Below are positions 15,201 to 23,514 of a stretch of 33,727 bases of DNA, one piece after another (positions within the stretch are counted from its first letter, which is position 1; every line of letters starts with the position of its first letter). The translations under genes and the position numbers were made by a program. The notes beneath the pieces were generated by a model. It searched no databases and had not been told where the DNA came from. It worked only from the letters and a program-made list of their open reading frames with translations. This DNA comes from Clostridia bacterium (GTDB lineage: Bacteria > Bacillota > Clostridia > Saccharofermentanales > UBA5734): positions 1 to 33,727 of the forward strand of contig SABL01000015.1 of NCBI GenBank assembly GCA_009928985.1, read 5' to 3'.

Positions 15201-17096
15201 ATGAAACTCAGTATTTACTTGCCAGAAACAAAAAAAACCTATGCTGCCACCTCTGGCAGTACGTTGCTTCATGTCTTGCAGCACCATCGCCAGGATGTCC
15301 CGGCCCCCTGTGGTGGCAAAGGTACCTGCCGCAAATGCCTGGTCACAATCCAGGGGTTGGGGGAAGTCCTGTCTTGCCAGCAGATTCTTGATGAGCAGCT
15401 CTGGCAGACGCTCGGTCTGGATTTGGACCAGTCACTGGAAGTCCACCTGCCCCAGCAGCACGCAGTCCAATTTGCCGAGAGCGCCCTATTGCCAGATACC
15501 GTGCTCGATCCGCTGGTTTGCCGCGGAAAAGTGGTCCTGACACCTGCCACACTTGCCGATCCGGAATCTGATGACAGCCGGTTTGAGCGGGCGACCGGCT
15601 CAAAAGTTCCTTTCCAGCTGCTCAACGATTTGCATCAGCGTATCGCATCCGGCCAGACGCCGATCCACTTCGATTTCCGCACCGACACCCAGGAAGTGGT
15701 CCGTTTTGTCGAAAATGAATCGTCGCCGACTCTGGGCTGTGCCTATGACCTGGGCACCACGACCGTGGCAGCCTACCTGTTTGACCTGAACACAGGCCGG
15801 CGCCTGGCCCACCTGTCCCGGATGAACCCACAGAAAACCTACGGGGCCGATGTGATCAGCCGGATCGAATATGCCAGGAACTCGGCCGACCATGCCGGGC
15901 GGCTGCAGCACGTGCTGGCTGATTTAATCTGCAATATGGCAGACGAACTCATAAAAAAGGTGAACATACAGTCGTTCAGCCATGCGTCCGGAACCGACGG
16001 ACAAGCCATCTTGCCGGTGCAGACATCGGACATCCTGGTGATGACCTTGGCTGGCAATACCACCATCATGCATCTGCTCATGGGTCTCAACCCGGCCCGG
16101 ATCGCAGTTGCGCCTTTTGTTCCGGTCAGCCTCAGGGGCCAGATCCTGACCGCCGGAGCAATCGGCATCCATCTGGCACCGCACACCCTTGCGGTCTTGC
16201 TGCCCTCGATTGCCAGCTATGTCGGGGCTGACCTGACCGCCGGTATCCTGGCCTGCGGCTTGGATGATGCCGTGACGAAGACCCATCCATCGGCCAGGAC
16301 CAGCAACCGCGTTCTCTTGGACATCGGAACCAATGGCGAGCTGATCCTGGCGGGACCCACTGGCATCCTGGCCTGCGCAACAGCAGCCGGTCCCGCGTTT
16401 GAAGGCGCCAATATCGACTGCGGCATGCCTGCCTTTGCCGGGGCGATCGACCAGGCCAGCCTCGAGGATGGCGAATTGCGGCTTTCTTCGATCAGCGGCC
16501 AGATCAAAGGGATCTGCGGATCCGGTCTGGTTGCCCTGGTTGCCACATTGCTCGATGCAGGCGTGATCGATGAAACCGGCCGGCTGCTCGATCCGGACGA
16601 GCTGGACGGCACCGTCTCGGACACCATGCTCAGACGGCTGGGCAAAATCGGCCCGCAGAAAATGCTGGCCTTGTCCGAACCGGACGACTCTGATGAGAAC
16701 GGAAACTGGACAAAAGCGCCTGCCGTTTTCCTGTCGCAAAAGGATGTGCGCGAGTTGCAGAATGCCAAGGCAGCCATCGCTGCCGGACTGGAGGTGTTGC
16801 TGGCAGAAGCCGGTTTGACTTTCCAGGACATCGAGCGCCTGGATCTCGCTGGCGGGTTTGGCAATTTCCTCAACATCGAGCAAGCCATCCGGATCGGCCT
16901 GCTGCCGGAAAGCCTCTATGGCCGGATCCGCTCGGTTGGTAACAGTTCCGGCCTCGGCGCCAGCCTGTGCCTCCTGAATGACAAAAAACGCCAGCAGGCC
17001 GACCAGATCCGCCATCAGGTACGCTACATCGAGCTATCCGGCGACCGCCGCTTCAATGACGCCTACATCGATGCCATGATGTTCCCGGAAGAATAA
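15201..17096 (+). CDS. RamA/RACE-type reductive activator of corrinoid proteins
   Basis: RACE proteins use ATP and a low-potential electron to reduce inactive Co(II) corrinoid back to Co(I). The 631-residue chain begins with a 2Fe-2S ferredoxin-like domain with C37, C43, C46 and C59 in the normal C-x5-C-x2-C-x12-C spacing (PAPCGGKGTCRKC). A linker follows, then an ASKHA ATPase-like domain (DUF4445) from about 175 with DLGTTT at 183-188, LLDIGTNGEL near 370, and DLAGGFGNF near 550. This layout is shared with activators of O-demethylases and methylamine methyltransferases. The ATG at 15201 follows GGAGATC. The gene ends facing the corrinoid-protein gene, 124 bp away. The most likely target is the corrinoid protein at 17220-17867, although activation of other corrinoid proteins cannot be ruled out. 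Confidence 0.93.
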   Translation: MKLSIYLPETKKTYAATSGSTLLHVLQHHRQDVPAPCGGKGTCRKCLVTIQGLGEVLSCQQILDEQLWQTLGLDLDQSLEVHLPQQHAVQFAESALLPDTVLDPLVCRGKVVLTPATLADPESDDSRFERATGSKVPFQLLNDLHQRIASGQTPIHFDFRTDTQEVVRFVENESSPTLGCAYDLGTTTVAAYLFDLNTGRRLAHLSRMNPQKTYGADVISRIEYARNSADHAGRLQHVLADLICNMADELIKKVNIQSFSHASGTDGQAILPVQTSDILVMTLAGNTTIMHLLMGLNPARIAVAPFVPVSLRGQILTAGAIGIHLAPHTLAVLLPSIASYVGADLTAGILACGLDDAVTKTHPSARTSNRVLLDIGTNGELILAGPTGILACATAAGPAFEGANIDCGMPAFAGAIDQASLEDGELRLSSISGQIKGICGSGLVALVATLLDAGVIDETGRLLDPDELDGTVSDTMLRRLGKIGPQKMLALSEPDDSDENGNWTKAPAVFLSQKDVRELQNAKAAIAAGLEVLLAEAGLTFQDIERLDLAGGFGNFLNIEQAIRIGLLPESLYGRIRSVGNSSGLGASLCLLNDKKRQQADQIRHQVRYIELSGDRRFNDAYIDAMMFPEE

Positions 17097-17153
17097 CCCC
17101 GGTCCTGGCGCAAGCCGTCCTAAACCCACAGTGCAGATCACCTTTGGAAAAAT

Positions 17154-17191
17154 AAAAACCCTCCCGGGCTTAGATGCCAGAGAGGGTTTTT
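17154..17191. terminator. Bidirectional terminator between convergent corrinoid genes
   Basis: AAAAACCCTC and GAGGGTTTTT pair perfectly across an 18-nt loop, with A/T tracts on each side. It serves both the activator transcript (plus) and the corrinoid-protein transcript (minus). Confidence 0.8.
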
Positions 17192-17219
17192 CGTCAACTT
17201 TTTCCGTCGTTGGTGTGCG

Positions 17220-17867
17220 TCAGGCCGATTTGCCCAGGGCGACACTGGCGGCGGCTTCGGCGGCAGTAGCGGCATCTGGCTGGTAAATGTCGGCTCCGAT
17301 GGACTTGGCAAAATTGTCGGTTACAGGAGCACCGCCGACCATGATCGTGACCTGGTCGCGGATCCCTGCCTGGACTGCGGCATCGACGATCGACTTCATC
17401 TCACCCATGGTCGTGGTCAGCAAGGCAGAGCAGGCAATGATTTTGGCCTTCTTCTCAATGGCGGTTTCGATGAATTTTTCTGCCGGCACATCCGTACCCA
17501 GGTCGATGACTTCCAGGCCTTTGCCTTCCATCATCATCGTGACCAGGTTCTTGCCGATGTCATGCAAGTCGCCCTTGACCGTGCCGATGATCACCGTGCC
17601 GATCGCTTCGACCCCTTCGCTGACCAGCAGCGGACGCAGCAGGTCGGTGCCGGCTTTCATGGCGCGAGCCGCAATCAGGACATCCGGGACATAGATCTCA
17701 TTCGCTTTGAACTTGGCACCGATGACCTCCATGCCGGACAGGAGCCCCTCATTGAGGATCTTCTGTGCGGAATAGCCGCCATCAATCGCTTCCTGGACCA
17801 TCGCCTTGACGTCCTTGGCTTTGCCTTTTTGCAGGGATTCTGACATTCTTTTCATCAATTCTTCCAT
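17220..17867 (-). CDS. Corrinoid-binding protein of a methyl-transfer system (MtbC/MtaC-like)
   Basis: This 215-residue protein carries a methylcorrinoid cofactor between methyltransferases. Residues 1-85 form the helical cap domain typical of methionine-synthase-like B12 proteins. Residues 90-215 form the B12-binding domain, with GDLHDIGKNLV at 99-109, where H102 should be the lower axial ligand. Later motifs ACSALLTTTM and VGGAPVTDNFAKSIGADIY belong to the same fold. Length is typical. A longer frame reaches 17999, but GAAGAGGTG before the ATG at 17867 supports the shorter one. It is the last gene of the minus-strand unit, 61 bp after CobW. A 6-bp dyad (17888-17903) sits in that gap. It should work with the UroD-type methyltransferase and be reactivated by the RACE protein encoded opposite. 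Its methyl donor is unknown. Confidence 0.95.
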   Translation of the reverse strand: MEELMKRMSESLQKGKAKDVKAMVQEAIDGGYSAQKILNEGLLSGMEVIGAKFKANEIYVPDVLIAARAMKAGTDLLRPLLVSEGVEAIGTVIIGTVKGDLHDIGKNLVTMMMEGKGLEVIDLGTDVPAEKFIETAIEKKAKIIACSALLTTTMGEMKSIVDAAVQAGIRDQVTIMVGGAPVTDNFAKSIGADIYQPDAATAAEAAASVALGKSA

Positions 17868-17928
17868 GGTACACCTCTTCTTTTTGTTGGATCCTGTGAT
17901 CCACATTCCATGCTTGTGCGGGCCTGAC

Positions 17929-18873
17929 TTACATTTCGAGTTTGAAATGGCCGGGCAGATACTGGTCTGCCATCCGGGCCAGGTGGGAGATGCTTTCAAG
18001 CCCCTGGGAGGTCAGGCAGACCAGTCGATCGACCTCCTGCAGAGCTGCCGGCTGATCATCGCTATTTTCCAGATGGTACGGTTCGATCTGGACCTGGTTA
18101 TTGACCTGGTCCACTTTCTGGATCTGGCCACCCAGGCGGACGAGCCCTTTGACCCGGAAAAAGTGGCTGCCGATGGCACTGAGAAAAGCGCGTAAGACAG
18201 CTTCGTCGGGCTCATAAACCAGTTGCAGGACCAAGTTCTTGTTACGAGTCTCGATCCGGTTGGTCGTCTCTTCGTCCGCGATGGCAAATATTTCCACTTT
18301 CATGCTGTCCCAGTCGATCTGGCCATAGGTCGTGCGCAGGATTTTCGCCTGCGGATTCAGGCTCGCGATCGTCTGCTCAACCTGAGCCAGCTGGTCTTCA
18401 CTGACCAGATCACATTTGTTGATCACAACCAGATGACTGTGGCGCAGCTGGCGTTCGACTGCGACCATTTTCGGCAGAACTTTTGGGAAAAACAGGGCAT
18501 CGACCAGGCAGATCGCCCCGCCAAAAGCAAAATCCCCTCGTGTCAGGCGCAGCCGGACACTGTCGAGGACCTTGCCCATGTCCGACGGATCGGCCAGGCC
18601 GGAACTTTCAATATAGACCTCGTCGAGCGAGCGTTCGACCAGCTCGACCAGGCCCTCGATGAAATTGTCCTTGAGGCAGCTGCAGAAGATCGAACCATTG
18701 GACAATTCGATCAGGTCCATACCCTGGCGCTTGATCTGGAGGCCGTCGAAATTGACCTTGCCGAAATCATTGACCAGCACACCGGTGCGGACCGGTGCAT
18801 GCAAGAGACGCTCCTTGAGGAACGTCGTCTTGCCGGCACCCAGGAATCCAGTGATCAGGTAGATCGTGGTCAT
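17929..18873 (-). CDS. CobW-family GTPase, probable metallochaperone
   Basis: This 314-residue protein has the CobW/COG0523 layout: Walker A GFLGAGKTT at 9-17, ESSGLADPS near 94, NKCDLV for guanine specificity near 156, and a C-terminal CobW-like domain. Family members deliver zinc, cobalt or other metals in a GTP-dependent manner. The usual CxCC metal motif reads C64-S65-C66-L67 here, so its last Cys is missing. The start at 18873 is only 3 bp after the methyltransferase stop, with no clear ribosome binding site, so translation is probably coupled. Zinc is needed in UroD-type methyltransferases, and the corrinoid protein holds cobalt, so it may supply metal to one of these (inference). CobN-related cobalamin synthesis genes are absent. 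Confidence 0.9.
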   Translation of the reverse strand: MTTIYLITGFLGAGKTTFLKERLLHAPVRTGVLVNDFGKVNFDGLQIKRQGMDLIELSNGSIFCSCLKDNFIEGLVELVERSLDEVYIESSGLADPSDMGKVLDSVRLRLTRGDFAFGGAICLVDALFFPKVLPKMVAVERQLRHSHLVVINKCDLVSEDQLAQVEQTIASLNPQAKILRTTYGQIDWDSMKVEIFAIADEETTNRIETRNKNLVLQLVYEPDEAVLRAFLSAIGSHFFRVKGLVRLGGQIQKVDQVNNQVQIEPYHLENSDDQPAALQEVDRLVCLTSQGLESISHLARMADQYLPGHFKLEM

Positions 18874-18876
18874 GGC

Positions 18877-20232
18877 TTAGCCCAGGAGGCTGTCAATATA
18901 TCCGAACAGCTCTTCGCGGCTCGGGATGATCGAAGACCATTTCAGCTGGCCATTGACATAGACACAAGGCAGGTTGGTCACACCCATCTTGATGCAACGG
19001 GCGATGTTGACCTTTTCTGTGAACTTGTATTCGACCAGGTCGATCTTTGCGCCGTAATGGGTACCAGCGACATTCATCGCTTCCATCATGTAGGTACAGG
19101 CGGCACAGGTCGCCGAATCCAGGGTGAAAACCTCGACGAGGGGTTTCTTAAGGTTTTCGTAATCCGGCAGCGTCACCTCGATGTCGAGCTTAGGTGCCTC
19201 GTAGTTCTTGACCATCTCGCGGGTGGCATCGGTTTCGCGGACTGCCTGGGCAGCACCGATTGCATTCATGGCCGGCACATGGTAGGGCATGTCACAGCCG
19301 GGGGCAATGATCAGGTTGTCGTGTGACAGGGTGTCCAGCATGTTGACGACGTATTTCATGTTTTCCTGCTGGGTGCCGTGCAGCATCAGGGTCGTCAGCG
19401 GGATATTGCCACCGATGGCGATGTTGTAGCGGTCGGTGATCGCCTTGGCAGAGGCCATGTCGACATTTTCGTCGATCGAGATCGAGTCGGGTGTCGTTTC
19501 GCACATGACTTCGAGCTGGCGGGTGGCATTACCACAGACAAAGAAGCTCGAGGCCAGGCCTTTGGCCCGGACATAATCAAAAATGGTCTTGAAAGCGGTG
19601 TGGCAGGCGGTGGTGAAATGGTCCGGCGAGATCTGTGAGACCAGCGGATCGACGACAGCGATGACATCCATGCCGGCATCGGCGTACAGGTCAATCATTT
19701 TCAAGGCTGTCTGGGTGGTGTAGGTCATCAGTTCTTCAACATATTCCTCTTCGAGGATCAGGTCCATGAACAGCTCATTGCCACGCAGGTGCGAAGCCAG
19801 GGTGAACGGGCCACAGATCAGGCCGTACAGGGCGGTGTCATCACCAACGGCAGCCTTGACCTTCTTCATGACATCAAGGATCATTGGCAAACGGCCTTTT
19901 TCGGCAGAAGGCTGGCGACAGTCACAGAGCATGTCCTGGGTATCAGCCAGCGGGTGCGTCTTGACAGAGGGAGGGGCGAACTCGGCCCAGTGCAACTCGC
20001 AGCCCAGTATCTCAGCTTCAACCTGGAGGTCGAAAACCACCGGCATGCCATCAGGCTGGTAGAGTTTATGGACCTGCATCAGGCCATCGAACAGGTTCTG
20101 TCCGTCGGAGAGCATTTCAGTGGCGTTCTTGCCGATCAGAGAACCAGCATGCACGCCCGCAAAAGGTACCCAGGCGGGACGGTCGACCGGCTCATGCCGG
20201 AGAGTTTTGAGAATTCGTTCCTTGCCGTTCAT
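18877..20232 (-). CDS. UroD-family corrinoid methyltransferase fused to a thioredoxin-like domain
   Basis: The 451-residue protein has a uroporphyrinogen-decarboxylase-like TIM barrel (1-about 345), as in the MtaA/MtbA/CmuA methyltransferases, and a thioredoxin-like domain (about 365-451). The first part starts MNGKERILKTLRHEPVDRPAW and has CGPFTLASHLRG near 140, GNIPLTTLMLHGT near 275, and APGCDMP with C313. In the known methyltransferases zinc is held by an H-x-C pair and a later Cys. Here the H-x-C site reads F231-V232-C233, so the His is replaced. The second part has a CAAC disulfide motif (C376, C379) and cis-proline-type NLPCVYVNG at 420-428. ATG 20232 follows AAGGAGATTG; an in-frame upstream start has no support. 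It probably moves a methyl group to or from the neighbouring corrinoid protein. The acceptor or donor is unknown. Confidence 0.88.
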   Translation of the reverse strand: MNGKERILKTLRHEPVDRPAWVPFAGVHAGSLIGKNATEMLSDGQNLFDGLMQVHKLYQPDGMPVVFDLQVEAEILGCELHWAEFAPPSVKTHPLADTQDMLCDCRQPSAEKGRLPMILDVMKKVKAAVGDDTALYGLICGPFTLASHLRGNELFMDLILEEEYVEELMTYTTQTALKMIDLYADAGMDVIAVVDPLVSQISPDHFTTACHTAFKTIFDYVRAKGLASSFFVCGNATRQLEVMCETTPDSISIDENVDMASAKAITDRYNIAIGGNIPLTTLMLHGTQQENMKYVVNMLDTLSHDNLIIAPGCDMPYHVPAMNAIGAAQAVRETDATREMVKNYEAPKLDIEVTLPDYENLKKPLVEVFTLDSATCAACTYMMEAMNVAGTHYGAKIDLVEYKFTEKVNIARCIKMGVTNLPCVYVNGQLKWSSIIPSREELFGYIDSLLG

Positions 20233-20251
20233 ACAATCTCCTTGAACCATA

Positions 20252-20281
20252 AGAGGTAATCTTGTGCTCAAGATTACCTCT
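20252..20281. repeat. Perfect 13-bp inverted repeat before the UroD-type methyltransferase
   Basis: AGAGGTAATCTTG and CAAGATTACCTCT are separated by a 4-nt loop, about 20 bp upstream of the methyltransferase start. No T-run follows on the minus strand. It could be a regulator-binding dyad or an RNA hairpin in the operon leader. I saw no convincing promoter boxes in the 104-bp gap. Confidence 0.75.
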
Positions 20282-20336
20282 GGAACGGATCAAATCCTAT
20301 TGTATTCTTTTGATTCTTGGTACTTTTTTGCGCGGT

Positions 20337-21152
20337 TTACAACGACTGGAGCAATTTTTCGATTGCTTCTCGGCGGTCTGCCGTGAAAGGGATCCGCCAG
20401 TGATAGTTGCCGAGCAAGGTGATGATCAACTGGTACAGGCCATTGTCTGCTGCCGAAATGATCTCATGTCCTGCTATGACAGCGCGGCCAGCAATGCTGA
20501 AAACACCTCCGTATACGGGCTCATTAATCCATTCCTTGCGTTCATTGCAGACCCAGCAGAGTTCGGTTTCGGTCAGCAGGAGCAAACTGGTATCCACGAT
20601 GGTCTGGTTATCGACAACCAGCTCCGGCTGGTAGACCAAGTCCGATAAGTTACCGCTGTCACGCAATACCTGACGGGCGTAATTGGTAAACTTGAGATCC
20701 TGGCGGGCCAGCTCTGAAAGGCGCTGCCACTCGGCATGGCCAGTTTTGGCGGTTTCGCCACGGATGCGCAAATGGCTGATGACAGGCTCAAACAGATCCG
20801 CACAGGCTGCATTGTAATCAATCCGGACCTCATCGGTCTGAGTGAGGATGGTCAGGCTGTACGCAAGCAGTTCCTCTTCCTGGCGGAAATAGACGACATC
20901 GCTGAACGAACAGACAAAGGGTGAATGGTTCGCCGCCAGAATGACCAGCCGGTCTGGTACGAGACAGATCAGCTTCTCATCACTCAAAGACCGCAAATGG
21001 TCCTGGACAGGGTTGTATAAAATATAGGGCGCTTCATCGGCTTTGAAATGCAGGTCATACTCACTCTTGAATGTATCCGGAATCTCGGTCCGGTCCGGTA
21101 CCGGTATGGCCCAGGATAACGTGCTTTTCAGCGCAGTCAGGTCGGCAGACAT
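20337..21152 (-). CDS. Uncharacterised protein, possibly two PH-like domains
   Basis: I do not recognise this 271-residue protein. It has no signal peptide or membrane span, and few Cys. Residues about 50-130 read like a beta-rich PH-type domain ending in a helix (LVPDRLVILAANHSPFV, then VISHLRIRG). Residues 185-271 look similar, with SLLLLTETELCWVCN and a final helix AIEKLLQSL. The tandem PH-like reading is a guess from pattern alone. I prefer the ATG at 21152 because AAGGGG lies 9 bp before it, although an in-frame ATG at 21203 is possible. It is the first gene of the minus-strand unit with the UroD-type methyltransferase, CobW and corrinoid protein, separated from them by a 104-bp gap with an inverted repeat. 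A regulatory or scaffolding role in methyl transfer is possible, but nothing shows it. Confidence 0.6.
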   Translation of the reverse strand: MSADLTALKSTLSWAIPVPDRTEIPDTFKSEYDLHFKADEAPYILYNPVQDHLRSLSDEKLICLVPDRLVILAANHSPFVCSFSDVVYFRQEEELLAYSLTILTQTDEVRIDYNAACADLFEPVISHLRIRGETAKTGHAEWQRLSELARQDLKFTNYARQVLRDSGNLSDLVYQPELVVDNQTIVDTSLLLLTETELCWVCNERKEWINEPVYGGVFSIAGRAVIAGHEIISAADNGLYQLIITLLGNYHWRIPFTADRREAIEKLLQSL

Positions 21153-21201
21153 ATCAGGCAACCCCTTTCTACTCATGAAACAGCGGATGTTACTTATCTT
21201 C

Positions 21202-21207
21202 ATTATA
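21202..21207 (-). promoter_or_regulatory. Candidate -10 box for the methyl-transfer unit
   Basis: TATAAT on the minus strand is a perfect -10 box about 50 bp before the preferred start of the uncharacterised gene. No good -35 box is 16-18 bp upstream, so the call is weak. Confidence 0.3.
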
Positions 21208-21248
21208 CCCTCTTTGACAAAAAAGGGGCTATTTTTGGCCAGAATGCG

Positions 21249-21286
21249 AAAAACCGGCCCTAAGCGTGTGGATCAGGGCCGGTTTT
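21249..21286 (-). terminator. Intrinsic terminator after the alpha-galactosidase gene
   Basis: AAAACCGGCCCT pairs with AGGGCCGGTTTT around a 13-nt loop, beginning 2 bp after the alpha-galactosidase stop codon and followed by T residues on the minus strand. It ends the alpha-galactoside operon and separates it from the methyl-transfer unit. Confidence 0.85.
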
Positions 21287-21288
21287 CT

Positions 21289-23490
21289 TCAGAAGCTCCC
21301 CACTCGCGTCAGATGCACGGCCCAGCTCTGGAAGTCGCCGACCAGAACGGGCACGGGCAGGCCGAAGGCCATCAATTCATCGCCGCCGTAGACCAAACCG
21401 TCGTCGGTCTGGTATGAGGCAGCAGGATCGAGGCCTTGCAGGCGCAGATTGACGAAGGGGTCCTGGGCATGACCGAGTACGCGGTAGTAGAAGGCGACGG
21501 CTTCCAGCCCATCTTCCGTCACATACTGCCAGGCGGTTTCATTGCCGGCAAAGGCATCTTTCAAGCGGTACAGGTCGCCAAACTGGACAATCGGCCGGAT
21601 CCGCTTGTAGAACCGGATCTGCTCGGTCATTTCGGCCTTTTCCGCAGCGGTCAGCTGGCGCAGGTCGAGCTCGTAACCGAGATTGCCAGCCATCGCGACA
21701 TGGCCGCGCATGGCCAGGCCGGTGCTGCGGTGGACCTGGTGATTGGGCACGGCTGAAACATGGGAGCCCATGCTGATCGCCGGGTAGGCCAGGGACGTGC
21801 CTTGCTGGATGCGCAGGCGGGCGACGGCATCGGTATTGTCGCTGGTCCAGGTTTGCGGCATATAGTAAAGCATCCCGGGATCAAAGCGGCCACCGCCGCC
21901 GGAGCAGCTCTCAAAAAGCACGCGGGGATAGCGGGTGACGATCGTCTCGAGGACCCGGTACAGGCCGAGGATATAGCGGTGGAACACTTCCCTTTGCTGG
22001 CCAGCGGGCAGGGCGGCGGAACCGGCCTCGGTCATATTGCGGTTCATATCCCACTTGATATAGCTGATCGAGGGGTTGTCGAGGATCGCACTCATTTCGC
22101 CGATGATATAGTCCTGCACATCGGTGCGCGAATAGTCGAGGATCAGCTGGTTTCTGGACTCGGAGCGGTTACGGCCGGGTACATGGAGACACCAGTCCGG
22201 ATGAGAGCGGTACAGGTCGCTGTCGGGCGAGACCATTTCCGGCTCCACCCAGAGGCCGAATTTCATGCCCAGGCCGGAGACCTTGGCGGCGAGGCCTTCG
22301 AGACCCTGGGGCAGTTTGGCCAGGTTGACTTTCCAGTCGCCGAGTGAGGAATGATCGTCATTGCGTTTGCCGAACCAGCCATCGTCCAGGACCAGCATTT
22401 CGATGCCAAGCGGGCTGGCGCTCTGGGCGATGCCGGTGATCGTCTCAGCATCAAAATCAAAATAGGTCGCTTCCCAGTTGTTGATCAGGATCGGCCGTTC
22501 GAGGTCACGGTGCGGTCCACGGCAGAGGCGGCGGCGGTACAGGCGATGCAGGTTGCGGGACAAGTCGCCCAGTCCAGCCGGCGAATAGGCCATGATGGCT
22601 TCCGGGGTCTGGAAGGTCTCGCCGGGATTCAAGTCCCAGGTGAATTCAAAGGGATTGATCCCGATATTCAGGCGGGTCGAGTAAAAGCCATCGACCTCGA
22701 CCTGGGCCAGGAAATTGCCGGAATAGACCAGATTGACGGCGTAGACTTCGCCGGTGGTTTCGGTCGTGCCGGGCCTCAGCAAAGCCACGAAAGGATTGTG
22801 CTGATGACTGCTGGCACCGCGGCGACTTTCCACTGCATAGACCCCGGCATCGACTTTCTTGCGGATCACCTGGCGCTCGCGGCCCCAGGTGCCAGACAGA
22901 TGCAGGAGCTCGAACTGGTCATCGCGGAAATCGACATTCAGGCTGGCGGCTTTGAGGATCCGCACGGTCGCATCGCTGTCATTGGTGATCCGGACCGAGC
23001 GGGCCAGGATGTCGGTCCCATGGAAAATCGTATAGCTCAAAACCAGCGCGACCGGATACAGGGTATCGCGGAGTGTGATTTCCAGCGTTTCGGCCTCAGC
23101 ATCGGCCTCGACATAGGTCGCCGGCAGTCCGGCCAGCGCTGGTTTTCCGGCAAAGATCCGGTGGCTGGCATAGCGGAAATCTGTGATCCGGGAACCATCC
23201 GGCCATTCGAGTTGGATCGCTGGGGCGCGAAAGTCCGTGTTGCCATAAGCCGGATACTCCTGCGGGATGGTGTCAAGCGAGAAAGCCCGGTCTTCGGCAT
23301 AGGGATTGGGTGAAAAGGCCCGGTCGGCATGTCGCACAGCAGCCCCGCCATGGTAAGAGCGGACCTGGCCGCCCCAGTGCAGGTGCACGAGGTAGCCATC
23401 GCGCAGAATCTGGATCAAATAGCTTGAACGAGCTCCCTGGATGTTAAACACACGGTTTTGCGATTCATAGTGAATCATGGATGAAGGCAT
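21289..23490 (-). CDS. GH36 alpha-galactosidase, cytoplasmic
   Basis: The enzyme removes alpha-galactosyl groups from melibiose, raffinose and related sugars by a retaining mechanism. The 733-residue protein has the normal family-36 layout: an N-terminal beta-supersandwich, a TIM barrel from about 330, and a C-terminal beta domain. D481 in YIKWDMNR is the nucleophile, and D551 in WTSDNTDAVAR the acid/base. NNWEATYFDF, LDDGWFGKRNDD and GLWVEPEMVSPDSDL are further family motifs. There is no signal peptide, so substrate must be imported first, which fits the ABC genes upstream. The start at 23490 follows CAGGAG 8 bp away. An internal ATG at 23478 would have a worse spacing. Last gene of the operon, 24 bp after the second permease. 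Confidence 0.97.
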   Translation of the reverse strand: MPSSMIHYESQNRVFNIQGARSSYLIQILRDGYLVHLHWGGQVRSYHGGAAVRHADRAFSPNPYAEDRAFSLDTIPQEYPAYGNTDFRAPAIQLEWPDGSRITDFRYASHRIFAGKPALAGLPATYVEADAEAETLEITLRDTLYPVALVLSYTIFHGTDILARSVRITNDSDATVRILKAASLNVDFRDDQFELLHLSGTWGRERQVIRKKVDAGVYAVESRRGASSHQHNPFVALLRPGTTETTGEVYAVNLVYSGNFLAQVEVDGFYSTRLNIGINPFEFTWDLNPGETFQTPEAIMAYSPAGLGDLSRNLHRLYRRRLCRGPHRDLERPILINNWEATYFDFDAETITGIAQSASPLGIEMLVLDDGWFGKRNDDHSSLGDWKVNLAKLPQGLEGLAAKVSGLGMKFGLWVEPEMVSPDSDLYRSHPDWCLHVPGRNRSESRNQLILDYSRTDVQDYIIGEMSAILDNPSISYIKWDMNRNMTEAGSAALPAGQQREVFHRYILGLYRVLETIVTRYPRVLFESCSGGGGRFDPGMLYYMPQTWTSDNTDAVARLRIQQGTSLAYPAISMGSHVSAVPNHQVHRSTGLAMRGHVAMAGNLGYELDLRQLTAAEKAEMTEQIRFYKRIRPIVQFGDLYRLKDAFAGNETAWQYVTEDGLEAVAFYYRVLGHAQDPFVNLRLQGLDPAASYQTDDGLVYGGDELMAFGLPVPVLVGDFQSWAVHLTRVGSF

Positions 23491-23514
23491 AGAGAAAACT
23501 CCTGTCTGTCAGTG

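Noticed and set aside
15924-17015. Minus-strand open frame of 363 codons inside the corrinoid activator gene
   Set aside because: It is a shadow of a well-supported gene with intact 2Fe-2S and ASKHA motifs.
20282-21248. Cobalamin riboswitch before the corrinoid genes
   Set aside because: No B12-box-like conserved segment is visible, and the gaps are too short for a complete riboswitch.
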